Shown: one piece after another, positions 1 through 14,420 of the stretch
How positions within the stretch are numbered: the first letter of the stretch is position 1
Layout of the letters: each line of letters starts with the position of its first letter
Origin: Loxodes magnus
Taxonomy: Eukaryota > Ciliophora > Karyorelictea > Loxodida > Loxodidae
Length of the DNA: 64,000 nucleotides
NCBI GenBank assembly: GCA_946699065.1
Contig: CAMPDV010002461.1
Span: 1-64,000 of the forward strand
Direction of reading: 5' to 3'
Notes under the pieces: generated by a model
Databases searched by the model: none
What the model saw: only the letters and a program-made list of their open reading frames with translations
Told to the model about the DNA's origin: nothing
Program-made: the position numbers and the translations under genes

Positions 1-378
1 TTTCTAATTTTATTACTTTCAATTATGATCTTTGACTCTTTTACTTCACTTTCTTTGAAATCTCATTTCTTTCTCATTTTATTACTTTCAATCATGATCT
101 TAGACTCTTTTACTTCTTTTTCTACTTCACTTTTCTTTGAAATCTCATCTCTCTAATTTTATTACTTTCAATTATGATCTTTGACTCTTTTACTTCTTTT
201 TCTACTTCACTTTTCTTTGAAATCTCATTTCTTTCTCATTTTATTACTTTCAATCAAGATCTTAGACTCTTTTACTTCTTTTTCTACTTCACTTTCTTTG
301 AAATCTCATCTTTCTCATTTTATTACTTTCAATTATGATCTTAGACTCTTTTACTTCTTTTTCTACTTCACTTTCTTT

Positions 379-2380
379 GAAATCTCATCTCTCTAATTTT
401 ATTACTTTTAATCATGATCTTAGACTCTTTTACTTCTTTTTCAACTTCACTTTTCTTTGAAATCTCATCTCTCTAGATTTATTACTTTCAATTATGATCT
501 TTGACTCTTTTACTTCTTTTTCTACTTCACTTTTCTTTGAAATCTCATCTCAATAATTTTATTACTTTCAATTATGATCTTTGACTCTTTTACTTGCTTT
601 TCTACTTCACTTTTCTTTGAAATCTCATCTTTTTCATTTTATTACTTTCAATTATGATCTTTGACTCTTTTACTTCTTTTTCTACTTCACTTTTCTTTGA
701 AATCTCATCTTTCTCATTTTATTACTTTCAATTATGATCTTAGACTCTTTTACTTCTTTTTCTACTTCACTTTTCTTTGAAATCTCATCTCTCTAATTTT
801 ATTACTTTTAATCATGATCTTAGACTCTTTTACTTCTTTTTCTACTTCACTTTTCTTTGAAATCTCATCTCTCTAATTTTATTACTTTCAATTATGATCT
901 TAGACTCTTTTACTTCTTTTTCTACTTCACTTTCTTTGAAATCTCATTTCTTTCTCATTTTATTACTTTCAATCAAGATCTTAGACTCTTTTACTTCTTT
1001 TTCTACTTCACTTTCTTTGAAATCTCATCTTTCTCATTTTATTACTTTCAATTATGATCTTAGACTCTTTTACTTCTTTTTCTACTTCACTTTTCTTTGA
1101 AATCTCATCTTTCTCATTTTATTACTTTCAATTATGATCTTAGACTCTTTTACTTCTTTTTCAACTTCACTTTCTTTGAAATCTCATCTCTCTAATTTTA
1201 TTACTTTCAATTATGATCTTAGACTCTTTTACTTCACTTTCTTTGAAATCTCATTTCTTTCTCATTTTATTACTTTCAATCATGATCTTAGACTCTTTTA
1301 CTTCTTTTTCAACTTCACTTTTCTTTGAAATCTCATCTTTCTAATTTTATTACTTTCAATTATGATCTTTGACTCTTTTACTTCACTTTCTTTGAAATCT
1401 CATTTCTTTCTCATTTTATTACTTTCAATCATGATCTTAGACTCTTTTACTTCTTTTTCTACTTCACTTTTCTTTGAAATCTCATCTCTCTAATTTTATT
1501 ACTTTCAATTATGATCTTAGACTCTTTTACTTCTTTTTCTACTTCACTTTTCTTTGAAATCTCATTTCTTTCTCATTTTATTACTTTCAATCAAGATCAA
1601 AGACTCTTTTACTTCTTTTTCTACTTCACTTTCTTTGAAATCTCATCTTTCTCATTTTATTACTTTCAATTATGATCTTTGACTCTTTTACTTCTTTTTC
1701 TACTTCACTTTCTTTGAAATCTCATCTCTCTAATTTTATTACTTTTAATCATGATCTTAGACTCTTTTACTTCTTTTTCAACTTCACTTTTCTTTGAAAT
1801 CTCATCTCTCTAGATTTATTACTTTCAATTATGATCTTTGACTCTTTTACTTCTTTTTCTACTTCACTTTTCTTTGAAATCTCATCTCAATAATTTTATT
1901 ACTTTCAATTATGATCTTTGACTCTTTTACTTGCTTTTCTACTTCACTTTTCTTTGAAATCTCATCTTTTTCATTTTATTACTTTCAATTATGATCTTTG
2001 ACTCTTTTACTTCTTTTTCTACTTCACTTTTCTTTGAAATCTCATCTTTCTCATTTTATTACTTTCAATTATGATCTTAGACTCTTTTACTTCTTTTTCT
2101 ACTTCACTTTTCTTTGAAATCTCATCTCTCTAATTTTATTACTTTTAATCATGATCTTAGACTCTTTTACTTCTTTTTCTACTTCACTTTTCTTTGAAAT
2201 CTCATCTCTCTAATTTTATTACTTTCAATTATGATCTTAGACTCTTTTACTTCTTTTTCTACTTCACTTTCTTTGAAATCTCATTTCTTTCTCATTTTAT
2301 TACTTTCAATCAAGATCTTAGACTCTTTTACTTCTTTTTCTACTTCACTTTCTTTGAAATCTCATCTTTCTCATTTTATT
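379..2380 (+). repeat. SatA higher-order duplication, period 1337 bp
   Basis: The order of variant units from about 379 to 1057 recurs from about 1716 to 2394, shifted by 1337 bp (about 17 units). The landmarks TCTCTAGATTT at 471 and 1808, the TCTCAATAATTT unit that follows each, and identical 201-base blocks at 857 and 2194 all keep this offset. This is a segmental duplication inside the satellite, most simply made by unequal exchange. Confidence 0.8.
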
Positions 2381-5300
2381 ACTTTCAATTATGATCTTTG
2401 ACTCTTTTACTTCTTTTTCTACTTCACTTTCTTTGAAATCTCATCTCTCTAATTTTATTACTTTTAATCATGATCTTAGACTCTTTTACTTCTTTTTCTA
2501 CTTCACTTTTCTTTGAAATCTCATCTCTCTAATTTTATTACTTTCAATTATGATCTTAGACTCTTTTACTTCACTTTCTTTGAAATCTCATTTCTTTCTC
2601 ATTTTATTACTTTCAATCATGATCTTAGACTCTTTTACTTCTTTTTCTACTTCACTTTTCTTTGAAATCTCATCTCTCTAATTTTATTACTTTCAATTAT
2701 GATCTTTGACTCTTTTACTTCTTTTTCTACTTCACTTTTCTTTGAAATCTCATTTCTTTCTCATTTTATTACTTTCAATCAAGATCTTAGACTCTTTTAC
2801 TTCTTTTTCTACTTCACTTTCTTTGAAATCTCATCTCTCTAATTTTATTACTTTCAATTATGATCTTTGACTCTTTTACTTCTTTTTCTACTTCACTTTC
2901 TTTGAAATCTCATCTCTCTAGATTTATTACTTTCAATTATGATCTTTGACTCTTTTACTTCTTTTTCTACTTCACTTTCTTTGAAATCTCATCTTTCTCA
3001 TTTTATTACTTTCAATTATGATCTTAGACTCTTTTACTTCTTTTTCTACTTCACTTTCTTTGAAATCTCATCTCTCTAATTTTATTACTTTCAATTATGA
3101 TCTTAGACTCTTTTACTTCTTTTTCTACTTCACTTTTCTTTGAAATCTCATCTTTCTAATTTTATTACTTTCAATTATGATCTTAGACTCTTTTACTTCA
3201 CTTTCTTTGAAATCTCATTTCTTTCTCATTTTATTACTTTCAATCATGATCTTAGACTCTTTTACTTCTTTTTCTACTTCACTTTTCTTTGAAATCTCAT
3301 CTCTCTAATTTTATTACTTTCAATTATGATCTTTGACTCTTTTACTTCTTTTTCTACTTCACTTTTCTTTGAAATCTCATTTCTTTCTCATTTTATTACT
3401 TTCAATTATGATCTTAGACTCTTTTACTTCTTTTTCTACTTCACTTTCTTTGAAATCTCATCTTTCTCATTTTATTACTTTCAATTATGATCTTAGACTC
3501 TTTTACTTCTTTTTCTACTTCACTTTTCTTTGAAATCTCATCTTTCTCATTTTATTACTTTCAATTATGATCTTAGACTCTTTTACTTCTTTTTCAACTT
3601 CACTTTTCTTTGAAATCTCATCTCTCTAATTTTATTACTTTCAATTATGATCTTAGACTCTTTTACTTCTTTTTCTACTTCACTTTTCTTTGAAATCTCA
3701 TCTCAATAATTTTATTACTTTCAATTATGATCTTTGACTCTTTTACTTGCTTTTCTACTTCACTTTTCTTTGAAATCTCATCTTTCTAATTTTATTACTT
3801 TCAATTATGATCTTAGACTCTTTTACTTCTTTTTCTACTTCACTTTCTTTGAAATCTCATCTCTCTAATTTTATTACTTTCAATTATGATCTTAGACTCT
3901 TTTACTTCTTTTTCTACTTCACTTTTCTTTGAAATCTCATCTTTCTCATTTTATTACTTTCAATTATGATCTTAGACTCTTTTACTTCTTTTTCTACTTC
4001 ACTTTTCTTTGAAATCTCATCTTTCTAATTTTATTACTTTCAATTATGATCTTTGACTCTTTTACTTCTTTTTCTACTTCACTTTTCTTTGAAATCTCAT
4101 TTCTTTCTCATTTTATTACTTTCAATCAAGATCTTAGACTCTTTTACTTCTTTTTCTACTTCACTTTCTTTGAAATCTCATCTTTCTCATTTTATTACTT
4201 TCAATTATGATCTTAGACTCTTTTACTTCTTTTTCTACTTCACTTTTCTTTGAAATCTCATCTCTCTAATTTTATTACTTTTAATCATGATCTTAGACTC
4301 TTTTACTTCTTTTTCAACTTCACTTTTCTTTGAAATCTCATCTCTCTAATTTTATTACTTTCAATTATGATCTTTGACTCTTTTACTTCACTTTCTTTGA
4401 AATCTCATTTCTTTCTCATTTTATTACTTTCAATCATGATCTTAGACTCTTTTACTTCTTTTTCTACTTCACTTTTCTTTGAAATCTCATCTTTCTCATT
4501 TTATTACTTTCAATTATGATCTTAGACTCTTTTACTTCTTTTTCTACTTCACTTTCTTTGAAATCTCATCTCTCTAATTTTATTACTTTCAATTATGATC
4601 TTTGACTCTTTTACTTCACTTTCTTTGAAATCTCATTTCTTTCTCATTTTATTACTTTCAATCATGATCTTTGACTCTTTTACTTCTTTTTCAACTTCAC
4701 TTTCTTTGAAATCTCATCTCTCTAATTTTATTACTTTTAATCATGATCTTAGACTCTTTTACTTCTTTTTCTACTTCACTTTCTTTGAAATCTCATCTCT
4801 CTAATTTTATTACTTTCAATTATGATCTTTGACTCTTTTACTTCTTTTTCTACTTCACTTTCTTTGAAATCTCATTTTTTTCTCATTTTATTACTTTCAA
4901 TCATGATCTTAGACTCTTTTACTTCTTTTTCTACTTCACTTTCTTTGAAATCTCATCTTTCTCATTTTATTACTTTCAATTATGATCTTTGACTCTTTTA
5001 CTTCTTTTTCTACTTCACTTTTCTTTGAAATCTCATTTTTTTCTCATTTTATTACTTTCAATCAAGATCTTAGACTCTTTTACTTCTTTTTCTACTTCAC
5101 TTTCTTTGAAATCTCATCTTTCTCATTTTATTACTTTCAATTATGATCTTTGACTCTTTTACTTCTTTTTCTACTTCACTTTCTTTGAAATCTCATTTTT
5201 TTCTCATTTTATTACTTTCAATTATGATCTTAGACTCTTTTACTTCTTTTTCTACTTCACTTTCTTTGAAATCTCATCTCTCTAATTTTATTACTTTCAA

Positions 5301-7439
5301 TTATGATCTTTGACTCTTTTACTTCTTTTTCTACTTCACTTTTCTTTGAAATCTCATTTCTTTCTCATTTTATTACTTTCAATTATGATCTTAGACTCTT
5401 TTACTTCTTTTTCTACTTCACTTTCTTTGAAATCTCATCTTTCTCATTTTATTACTTTCAATTATGATCTTAGACTCTTTTACTTCTTTTTCTACTTCAC
5501 TTTCTTTGAAATCTCATCTCTCTAATTTTATTACTTTCAATTATGATCTTTGACTCTTTTACTTCTTTTTCTACTTCACTTTTCTTTGAAATCTCATTTC
5601 TTTCTCATTTTATTACTTTCAATTATGATCTTAGACTCTTTTACTTCTTTTTCTACTTCACTTTCTTTGAAATCTCATCTTTCTCATTTTATTACTTTCA
5701 ATTATGATCTTTGACTCTTTTACTTCTTTTTCTACTTCACTTTCTTTGAAATCTCATTTCTTTCTCATTTTATTACTTTCAATCAAGATCTTAGACTCTT
5801 TTACTTCTTTTTCTACTTCACTTTCTTTGAAATCTCATCTTTCTCATTTTATTACTTTCAATTATGATCTTTGACTCTTTTACTTCTTTTTCTACTTCAC
5901 TTTCTTTGAAATCTCATCTCTCAAATTTTATTACTTTCAATTATGATCTTAGACTCTTTTACTTCTTTTTCTACTTCACTTTTCTTTGAAATCTCATTTC
6001 TTTCTCATTTTATTACTTTCAATTATGATCTTAGACTCTTTTACTTCTTTTTCTACTTCACTTTTCTTTGAAATCTCATCTTTCTCATTTTATTACTTTC
6101 AATTATGATCTTAGACTCTTTTACTTCTTTTTCTACTTCACTTTTCTTTGAAATCTCATCTTTCTCATTTTATTACTTTCAATCATGATCTTAGACTCTT
6201 TTACTTCTTTTTCTACTTCACTTTTCTTTGAAATCTCATCTTTCTCATTTTATTACTTTCAATCATGATCTTAGACTCTTTTACTTCTTTTTCTACTTCA
6301 CTTTTCTTTGAAATCTCATCTTTCTCATTTTATTACTTTCAATTATGATCTTTGACTCTTTTACTTCTTTTTCTACTTCACTTTCTTTGAAATCTCATCT
6401 TTCTCATTTTATTACTTTCAATTATGATCTTTGACTCTTTTACTTCTTTTTCTACTTCACTTTTCTTTGAAATCTCATCTTTCTAATTTTATTACTTTCA
6501 ATTATGATCTTTGACTCTTTTACTTCTTTTTCTACTTCACTTTTCTTTGAAATCTCATCTTTCTTATTTTATTACTTTCAATTATGATCTTTGACTCTTT
6601 TACTTCTTTTTCTACTTCACTTTCTTTGAAATCTCATCTCTCTAATTTTATTACTTTCAATTATGATCTTAGACTCTTTTACTTCTTTTTCTACTTCACT
6701 TTTCTTTGAAATCTCATTTCTTTCTCATTTTATTACTTTCAATCATGATCTTAGACTCTTTTACTTCTTTTTCTACTTCACTTTTCTTTGAAATCTCATC
6801 TTTCTAATTTTATTACTTTCAATTATGATCTTAGACTCTTTTACTTCTTTTTCTACTTCACTTTCTTTGAAATCTCATCTCTCTAATTTTATTACTTTTA
6901 ATCATGATCTTAGACTCTTTTACTTCTTTTTCTACTTCACTTTTCTTTGAAATCTCATCTTTCTAATTTTATTACTTTCAATTATGATCTTAGACTCTTT
7001 TACTTCACTTTCTTTGAAATCTCATTTCTTTCTCATTTTATTACTTTCAATCATGATCTTAGACTCTTTTACTTCTTTTTCTACTTCACTTTTCTTTGAA
7101 ATCTCATCTCTCTAATTTTATTACTTTCAATTATGATCTTAGACTCTTTTACTTCACTTTCTTTGAAATCTCATTTCTTTCTCATTTTATTACTTTCAAT
7201 TATGATCTTTGACTCTTTTACTTCTTTTTCTACTTCACTTTTCTTTGAAATCTCATTTCTTTCTCATTTTATTACTTTCAATTATGATCTTAGACTCTTT
7301 TACTTCTTTTTCTACTTCACTTTCTTTGAAATTGCATCTTTCTCATTTTATTACTTTCAATTATGATCTTAGACTCTTTTACTTCTTTTTCTACTTCACT
7401 TTCTTTGAAATCTCATCTCTCTAATTTTATTACTTTCAA

Positions 7440-10400
7440 TTATGATCTTAGACTCTTTTACTTGCTTTTTCTACTTCACTTTTCTTTGAAATCTCATCTT
7501 TCTAATTTTATTACTTTCAATTATGATCTTAGACTCTTTTACTTCTTTTTCTACTTCACTTTTCTTTGAAATCTCATCTCTCTAATTTTATTACTTTTAA
7601 TCATGATCTTTGACTCTTTTACTTCTTTTTCTACTTCACTTTTCTTTGAAATCTCATCTTTCTCATTTTATTACTTTCAATTATGATCTTAGACTCTTTT
7701 ACTTCTTTTTCTACTTCACTTTCTTTGAAATCTCATCTTTTTCATTTTATTACTTTCAATTATGATCTTAGACTCTTTTACTTCTTTTTCTACTTCACTT
7801 TCTTTGAAATCTCATCTTTCTCATTTTATTACTTTCAATTATGATCTTAGACTCTTTTACTTCTTTTTCTACTTCACTTTTCTTTGAAATCTCATCTTTT
7901 TCATTTTATTACTTTCAATTATTATCTTTGACTCTTTTACTTCTTTTTCTACTTCACTTTCTTTGAAATCTCATCTCAATAATTTTATTACTTTCAATTA
8001 TGATCTTTGACTCTTTTACTTGCTTTTCTACTTCGCTTTCTTTGAAATCTCATCTTTCTCATTTTATTACTTTCAATTATGATCTTAGACTCTTTTACTT
8101 CTTTTTCTACTTCACTTTCTTTGAAATCTCATCTCTCTAGATTTATTACTTTCAATTATGATCTTAGACTCTTTTACTTCTTTTTCTACTTCACTTTCTT
8201 TGAAATCTCATCTCTCTAGATTTATTACTTTCAATCATGATCTTTGACTCTTTTACTTCTTTTTCTACTTCACTTTCTTTGACATCTCATCTCTCTAGAT
8301 TTATTACTTTCAATCATGATCTTTGACTCTTTTACTTCTTTTTCTACTTCACTTTCTTTGACATCTCATCTCTCTAGATTTATTACTTTCAATTATGATC
8401 TTTGACTCTTTTACTTCTTTTTCTACTTCACTTTTCTTTGAAATCTCATTTCTCTAATTTTATTACTTTCAATAATGATCTTAGACTCTTTTACTTCTTT
8501 TTCTACTTCACTTTTCTTTGAAATCTCATCTTTCTCATTTTATTACTTTCAATTATGATCTTAGACTCTTTTACTTCTTTTTCTACTTCACTTTTCCTTG
8601 AAATCTCATTTCTTTCTCATTTTATTACTTTCAATTATGATCTTAGACTCTTTTACTTCTTTTTCTACTTCACTTTTCTTTGAAATCTCATTTCTTTCTC
8701 ATTTTATTACTTTCAATTATGATCTTAGACTCTTTTACTTCACTTTCTTTGAAATCTCATTTCTTTCTCATTTTATTACTTTCAATTATGATCTTTGACT
8801 CTTTTACTTCTTTTTCTACTTCACTTTCTTTGAAATCTCATCTCTCTAATTTTATTACTTTTAATCATGATCTTAGACTCTTTTACTTCTTTTTCTACTT
8901 CACTTTTCTTTGAAATCTCATCTTTCTAATTTTATTACTTTCAATTATGATCTTAGACTCTTTTACTTCACTTTCTTTGAAATCTCATTTCTTTCTCATT
9001 TTATTACTTTCAATCATGATCTTAGACTCTTTTACTTCTTTTTCTACTTCACTTTTCTTTGAAATCTCATCTTTCTAATTTTATTACTTTCAATTATGAT
9101 CTTAGACTCTTTTACTTCACTTTCTTTGAAATCTCATTTCTTTCTCATTTTATTACTTTCAATTATGATCTTTGACTCTTTTACTTCTTTTTCTACTTCA
9201 CTTTTCTTTGAAATCTCATTTCTTTCTCATTTTATTACTTTCAATTATGATCTTAGACTCTTTTACTTCTTTTTCTACTTCACTTTCTTTGAAATCTCAT
9301 CTTTCTCATTTTATTACTTTCAATTATGATCTTTGACTCTTTTACTTCTTTTTCTACTTCACTTTCTTTGAAATCTCATCTCTCTAATTTTATTACTTTC
9401 AATTATGATCTTAGACTCTTTTACTTCTTTTTCTACTTCACTTTCTTTGAAATCTCATCTCTCTAATTTTATTACTTTCAATTATGATCTTTGACTCTTT
9501 TACTTCTTTTTCTACTTCACTTTCTTTGAAATCTCATTTTTTTCTCATTTTATTACTTTCAATCATGATCTTAGACTCTTTTACTTCTTTTTCTACTTCA
9601 CTTTCTTTGAAATCTCATTTCTTTCTCATTTTATTACTTTTAATCATGATCTTAGACTCTTTTACTTCTTTTTCAACTTCACTTTTCTTTGAAATCTCAT
9701 CTTTCTAATTTTATTACTTTCAATTATGATCTTAGACTCTTTTACTTCACTTTCTTTGAAATCTCATTTCTTTCTCATTTTATTACTTTCAATCATGATC
9801 TTAGACTCTTTTACTTCTTTTTCTACTTCACTTTTCTTTGAAATCTCATCTCTCTAATTTTATTACTTTCAATTATGATCTTAGACTCTTTTACTTCTTT
9901 TTCTACTTCACTTTCTTTGAAATCTCATCTCTCTAATTTTATTACTTTCAATCATGATCTTAGACTCTTTTACTTGCTTTTCTACTTCACTTTTCTTTGA
10001 AATCTCATCTTTCTAATTTTATTACTTTCAATTATGATCTTAGACTCTTTTACTTCACTTTCTTTGAAATCTCATTTCTTTCTCATTTTATTACTTTCAA
10101 TCATGATCTTAGACTCTTTTACTTCTTTTTCTACTTCACTTTTCTTTGAAATCTCATTTCTTTCTCATTTTATTACTTTCAATCAAGATCAAAGACTCTT
10201 TTACTTCTTTTTCTACTTCACTTTCTTTGAAATCTCATCTTTCTCATTTTATTACTTTCAATTATGATCTTTGACTCTTTTACTTCTTTTTCTACTTCAC
10301 TTTCTTTGAAATCTCATCTCTCTAATTTTATTACTTTCAATTATGATCTTAGACTCTTTTACTTCTTTTTCTACTTCACTTTCTTTGAAATCTCATCTCT

Positions 10401-13400
10401 CTAATTTTGTTACTTTCAATTATGATCTTTGACTCTTTTACTTCTTTTTCTACTTCACTTTCTTTGAAATCTCATCTTTCTCATTTTATTACTTTCAATT
10501 ATGATCTTAGACTCTTTTACTTCACTTTCTTTGAAATCTCATTTCTTTCTCATTTTATTACTTTCAATCATGATCTTTGACTCTTTTACTTCTTTTTCTA
10601 CTTCACTTTCTTTGAAATCTCATCTCTCTAGATTTATTACTTTCAATTATGATCTTAGACTCTTTTACTTCTTTTTCTACTTCACTTTCTTTGAAATCTC
10701 ATCTCTCTAGATTTATTACTTTCAATTATGATCTTTGACTCTTTTACTTCTTTTTCTACTTCACTTTCTTTGAAATCTCATCTCTCTAATTTTATTACTT
10801 TCAATAATGATCTTAGACTCTTTTACTTCTTTTTCTACTTCACTTTTCTTTGAAATCTCATCTTTCTCATTTTATTACTTTCAATTATGATCTTAGACTC
10901 TTTTACTTCTTTTTCTACTTCACTTTCTTTGAAATCTCATCTCTCTAATTTTATTACTTTTAATCATGATCTTAGACTCTTTTACTTCTTTTTCAACTTC
11001 ACTTTTCTTTGAAATCTCATCTTTCTAATTTTATTACTTTCAATTATGATCTTAGACTCTTTTACTTCACTTTCTTTGAAATCTCATTTCTTTCTCATTT
11101 TATTACTTTCAATCATGATCTTAGACTCTTTTACTTCTTTTTCTACTTCACTTTTCTTTGAAATCTCATCTCTCTAATTTTATTACTTTCAATTATGATC
11201 TTTGACTCTTTTACTTCTTTTTCTACTTCACTTTTCTTTGAAATCTCATTTCTTTCTCATTTTATTACTTTCAATCATGATCTTAGACTCTTTTACTTCT
11301 TTTTCAACTTCACTTTCTTTGAAATCTCATCTTTCTCATTTTATTACTTTCAATTATGATCTTTGACTCTTTTACTTCTTTTTCTACTTCACTTTCTTTG
11401 AAATCTCATCTCTCTAATTTTATTACTTTTAATCATGATCTTAGACTCTTTTACTTCTTTTTCAACTTCACTTTTCTTTGAAATCTCATCTCTCAAATTT
11501 TATTACTTTCAATTATGATCTTAGACTCTTTTACTTCTTTTTCTACTTCACTTTTCTTTGAAATCTCATCTCAATAATTTTATTACTTTCAATTATGATC
11601 TTTGACTTTTTTACTTGCTTTTCTACTTCACTTTTCTTTGAAATCTCATCTTTTTCATTTTATTACTTTCAATTATGATCTTTGACTCTTTTACTTCTTT
11701 TTCTACTTCACTTTTCTTTGAAATCTCATCTTTCTCATTTTATTACTTTCAATTATGATCTTAGACTCTTTTACTTCTTTTTCTACTTCACTTTTCTTTG
11801 AAATCTCATCTCTCTAATTTTATTACTTTCAATTATGATCTTTGACTCTTTTACTTCTTTTTCTACTTCACTTTTCTTTGAAATCTCATCTTTCTCATTT
11901 TATTACTTTCAATTATGATCTTAGACTCTTTTACTTCTTTTTCTACTTCACTTTTCTTTGAAATCTCATCTCAATAATTTTATTACTTTCAATTATGATC
12001 TTTGACTCTTTTACTTCTTTTTCTACTTCACTTTCTTTGAAATCTCATCTTTCTCATTTTATTACTTTCAATTATGATCTTAGACTCTTTTACTTCTTTT
12101 TCTACTTCACTTTCTTTGAAATCTCATCTCTCTAATTTTATTACTTTTAATCATGATCTTAGACTCTTTTACTTCTTTTTCAACTTCACTTTTCTTTGAA
12201 ATCTCATCTCTCTAATTTTATTACTTTCAATTATGATCTTAGACTCTTTTACTTCACTTTCTTTGAAATCTCATTTCTTTCTCATTTTATTACTTTCAAT
12301 CATGATCTTAGACTCTTTTACTTCTTTTTCTACTTCACTTTTCTTTGAAATCTCATCTCTCTAATTTTATTACTTTCAATTATGATCTTTGACTCTTTTA
12401 CTTCTTTTTCTACTTCACTTTTCTTTGAAATCTCATTTCTTTCTCATTTTATTACTTTCAATCAAGATCTTAGACTCTTTTACTTCTTTTTCTACTTCAC
12501 TTTCTTTGAAATCTCATCTCTCTAATTTTATTACTTTCAATTATGATCTTTGACTCTTTTACTTCTTTTTCTACTTCACTTTCTTTGAAATCTCATCTCT
12601 CTAGATTTATTACTTTCAATTATGATCTTAGACTCTTTTACTTCACTTTCTTTGAAATCTCATTTCTTTCTCATTTTATTACTTTCAATCATGATCTTTG
12701 ACTCTTTTACTTCTTTTTCTACTTCACTTTCTTTGAAATCTCATCTCTCTAGATTTATTACTTTCAATTATGATCTTAGACTCTTTTACTTCTTTTTCTA
12801 CTTCACTTTCTTTGAAATCTCATCTCTCTAGATTTATTACTTTCAATTATGATCTTAGACTCTTTTACTTCTTTTTCTACTTCACTTTCTTTGAAATCTC
12901 ATCTCTCTAGATTTATTACTTTCAATTATGATCTTAGACTCTTTTACTTCTTTTTCTACTTCACTTTCTTTGAAATCTCATCTCTCTAATTTTATTACTT
13001 TCAATAATGATCTTTGACTTTTTTACTTCTTTTTCTACTTCACTTTTCTTTGAAATCTCATCTTTCTCATTTTATTACTTTCAATTATGATCTTAGACTC
13101 TTTTACTTCTTTTTCTACTTCACTTTCTTTGAAATCTCATCTCTCTAATTTTATTACTTTCAATTATGATCTTTGACTCTTTTACTTCTTTTTCTACTTC
13201 ACTTTTCCTTGAAATCTCATTTCTCTAATTTTATTACTTTCAATAATGATCTTAGACTCTTTTACTTCTTTTTCTACTTCACTTTTCTTTGAAATCTCAT
13301 CTTTCTCATTTTATTACTTTCAATTATGATCTTAGACTCTTTTACTTCTTTTTCTACTTCACTTTTCCTTGAAATCTCATCTTTCTCATTTTATTACTTT

Positions 13401-14420
13401 CAATTATGATCTTAGACTCTTTTACTTGCTTTTTCTACTTCACTTTTCTTTGAAATCTCATCTTTCTAATTTTATTACTTTCAATTATGATCTTAGACTC
13501 TTTTACTTCTTTTTCTACTTCACTTTTCTTTGAAATCTCATCTCTCTAATTTTATTACTTTTAATCATGATCTTTGACTCTTTTACTTCTTTTTCTACTT
13601 CACTTTTCTTTGAAATCTCATCTTTCTCATTTTATTACTTTCAATTATGATCTTAGACTCTTTTACTTCTTTTTCTACTTCACTTTCTTTGAAATCTCAT
13701 CTTTTTCATTTTATTACTTTCAATTATGATCTTAGACTCTTTTACTTCTTTTTCTACTTCACTTTCTTTGAAATCTCATCTTTCTCATTTTATTACTTTC
13801 AATTATGATCTTAGACTCTTTTACTTCTTTTTCTACTTCACTTTTCTTTGAAATCTCATCTTTTTCATTTTATTACTTTCAATTATTATCTTTGACTCTT
13901 TTACTTCTTTTTCTACTTCACTTTCTTTGAAATCTCATCTCAATAATTTTATTACTTTCAATTATGATCTTTGACTCTTTTACTTGCTTTTCTACTTCGC
14001 TTTCTTTGAAATCTCATCTTTCTCATTTTATTACTTTCAATTATGATCTTAGACTCTTTTACTTCTTTTTCTACTTCACTTTCTTTGAAATCTCATCTCT
14101 CTAGATTTATTACTTTCAATTATGATCTTAGACTCTTTTACTTCTTTTTCTACTTCACTTTCTTTGAAATCTCATCTCTCTAGATTTATTACTTTCAATC
14201 ATGATCTTTGACTCTTTTACTTCTTTTTCTACTTCACTTTCTTTGACATCTCATTTCTTTCTCATTTTATTACTTTCAATCATGATCTTTGACTCTTTTA
14301 CTTCTTTTTCTACTTCACTTTCTTTGACATCTCATCTCTCTAGATTTATTACTTTCAATTATGATCTTTGACTCTTTTACTTCTTTTTCTACTTCACTTT
14401 TCCTTGAAATCTCATTTCTC
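7440..14420 (+). repeat. SatA higher-order duplication, offset 5964 bp (about 1 kb copied)
   Basis: A run of rare variants at about 7450-8450 recurs at about 13415-14415. It includes a unit with ACTTGCTTTTTCTAC, a unit with ATTATCTTTGAC (7921 and 13885), the single-base variant CTTCGCTTTC (8031 and 13995) and the GACATCTC units. The offset is 5964 bp for each landmark I measured. A further block with a similar series starts near 15890. Confidence 0.75.
10501..12831 (+). repeat. SatA higher-order duplication, offset 2121 bp
   Basis: The 210-base stretches beginning at 10501 and 12622 translate identically in the same frame and have the same order of unit variants, including a shortened unit followed by TCTCTAGATTT units. 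The offset is 2121 bp. Confidence 0.7.
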
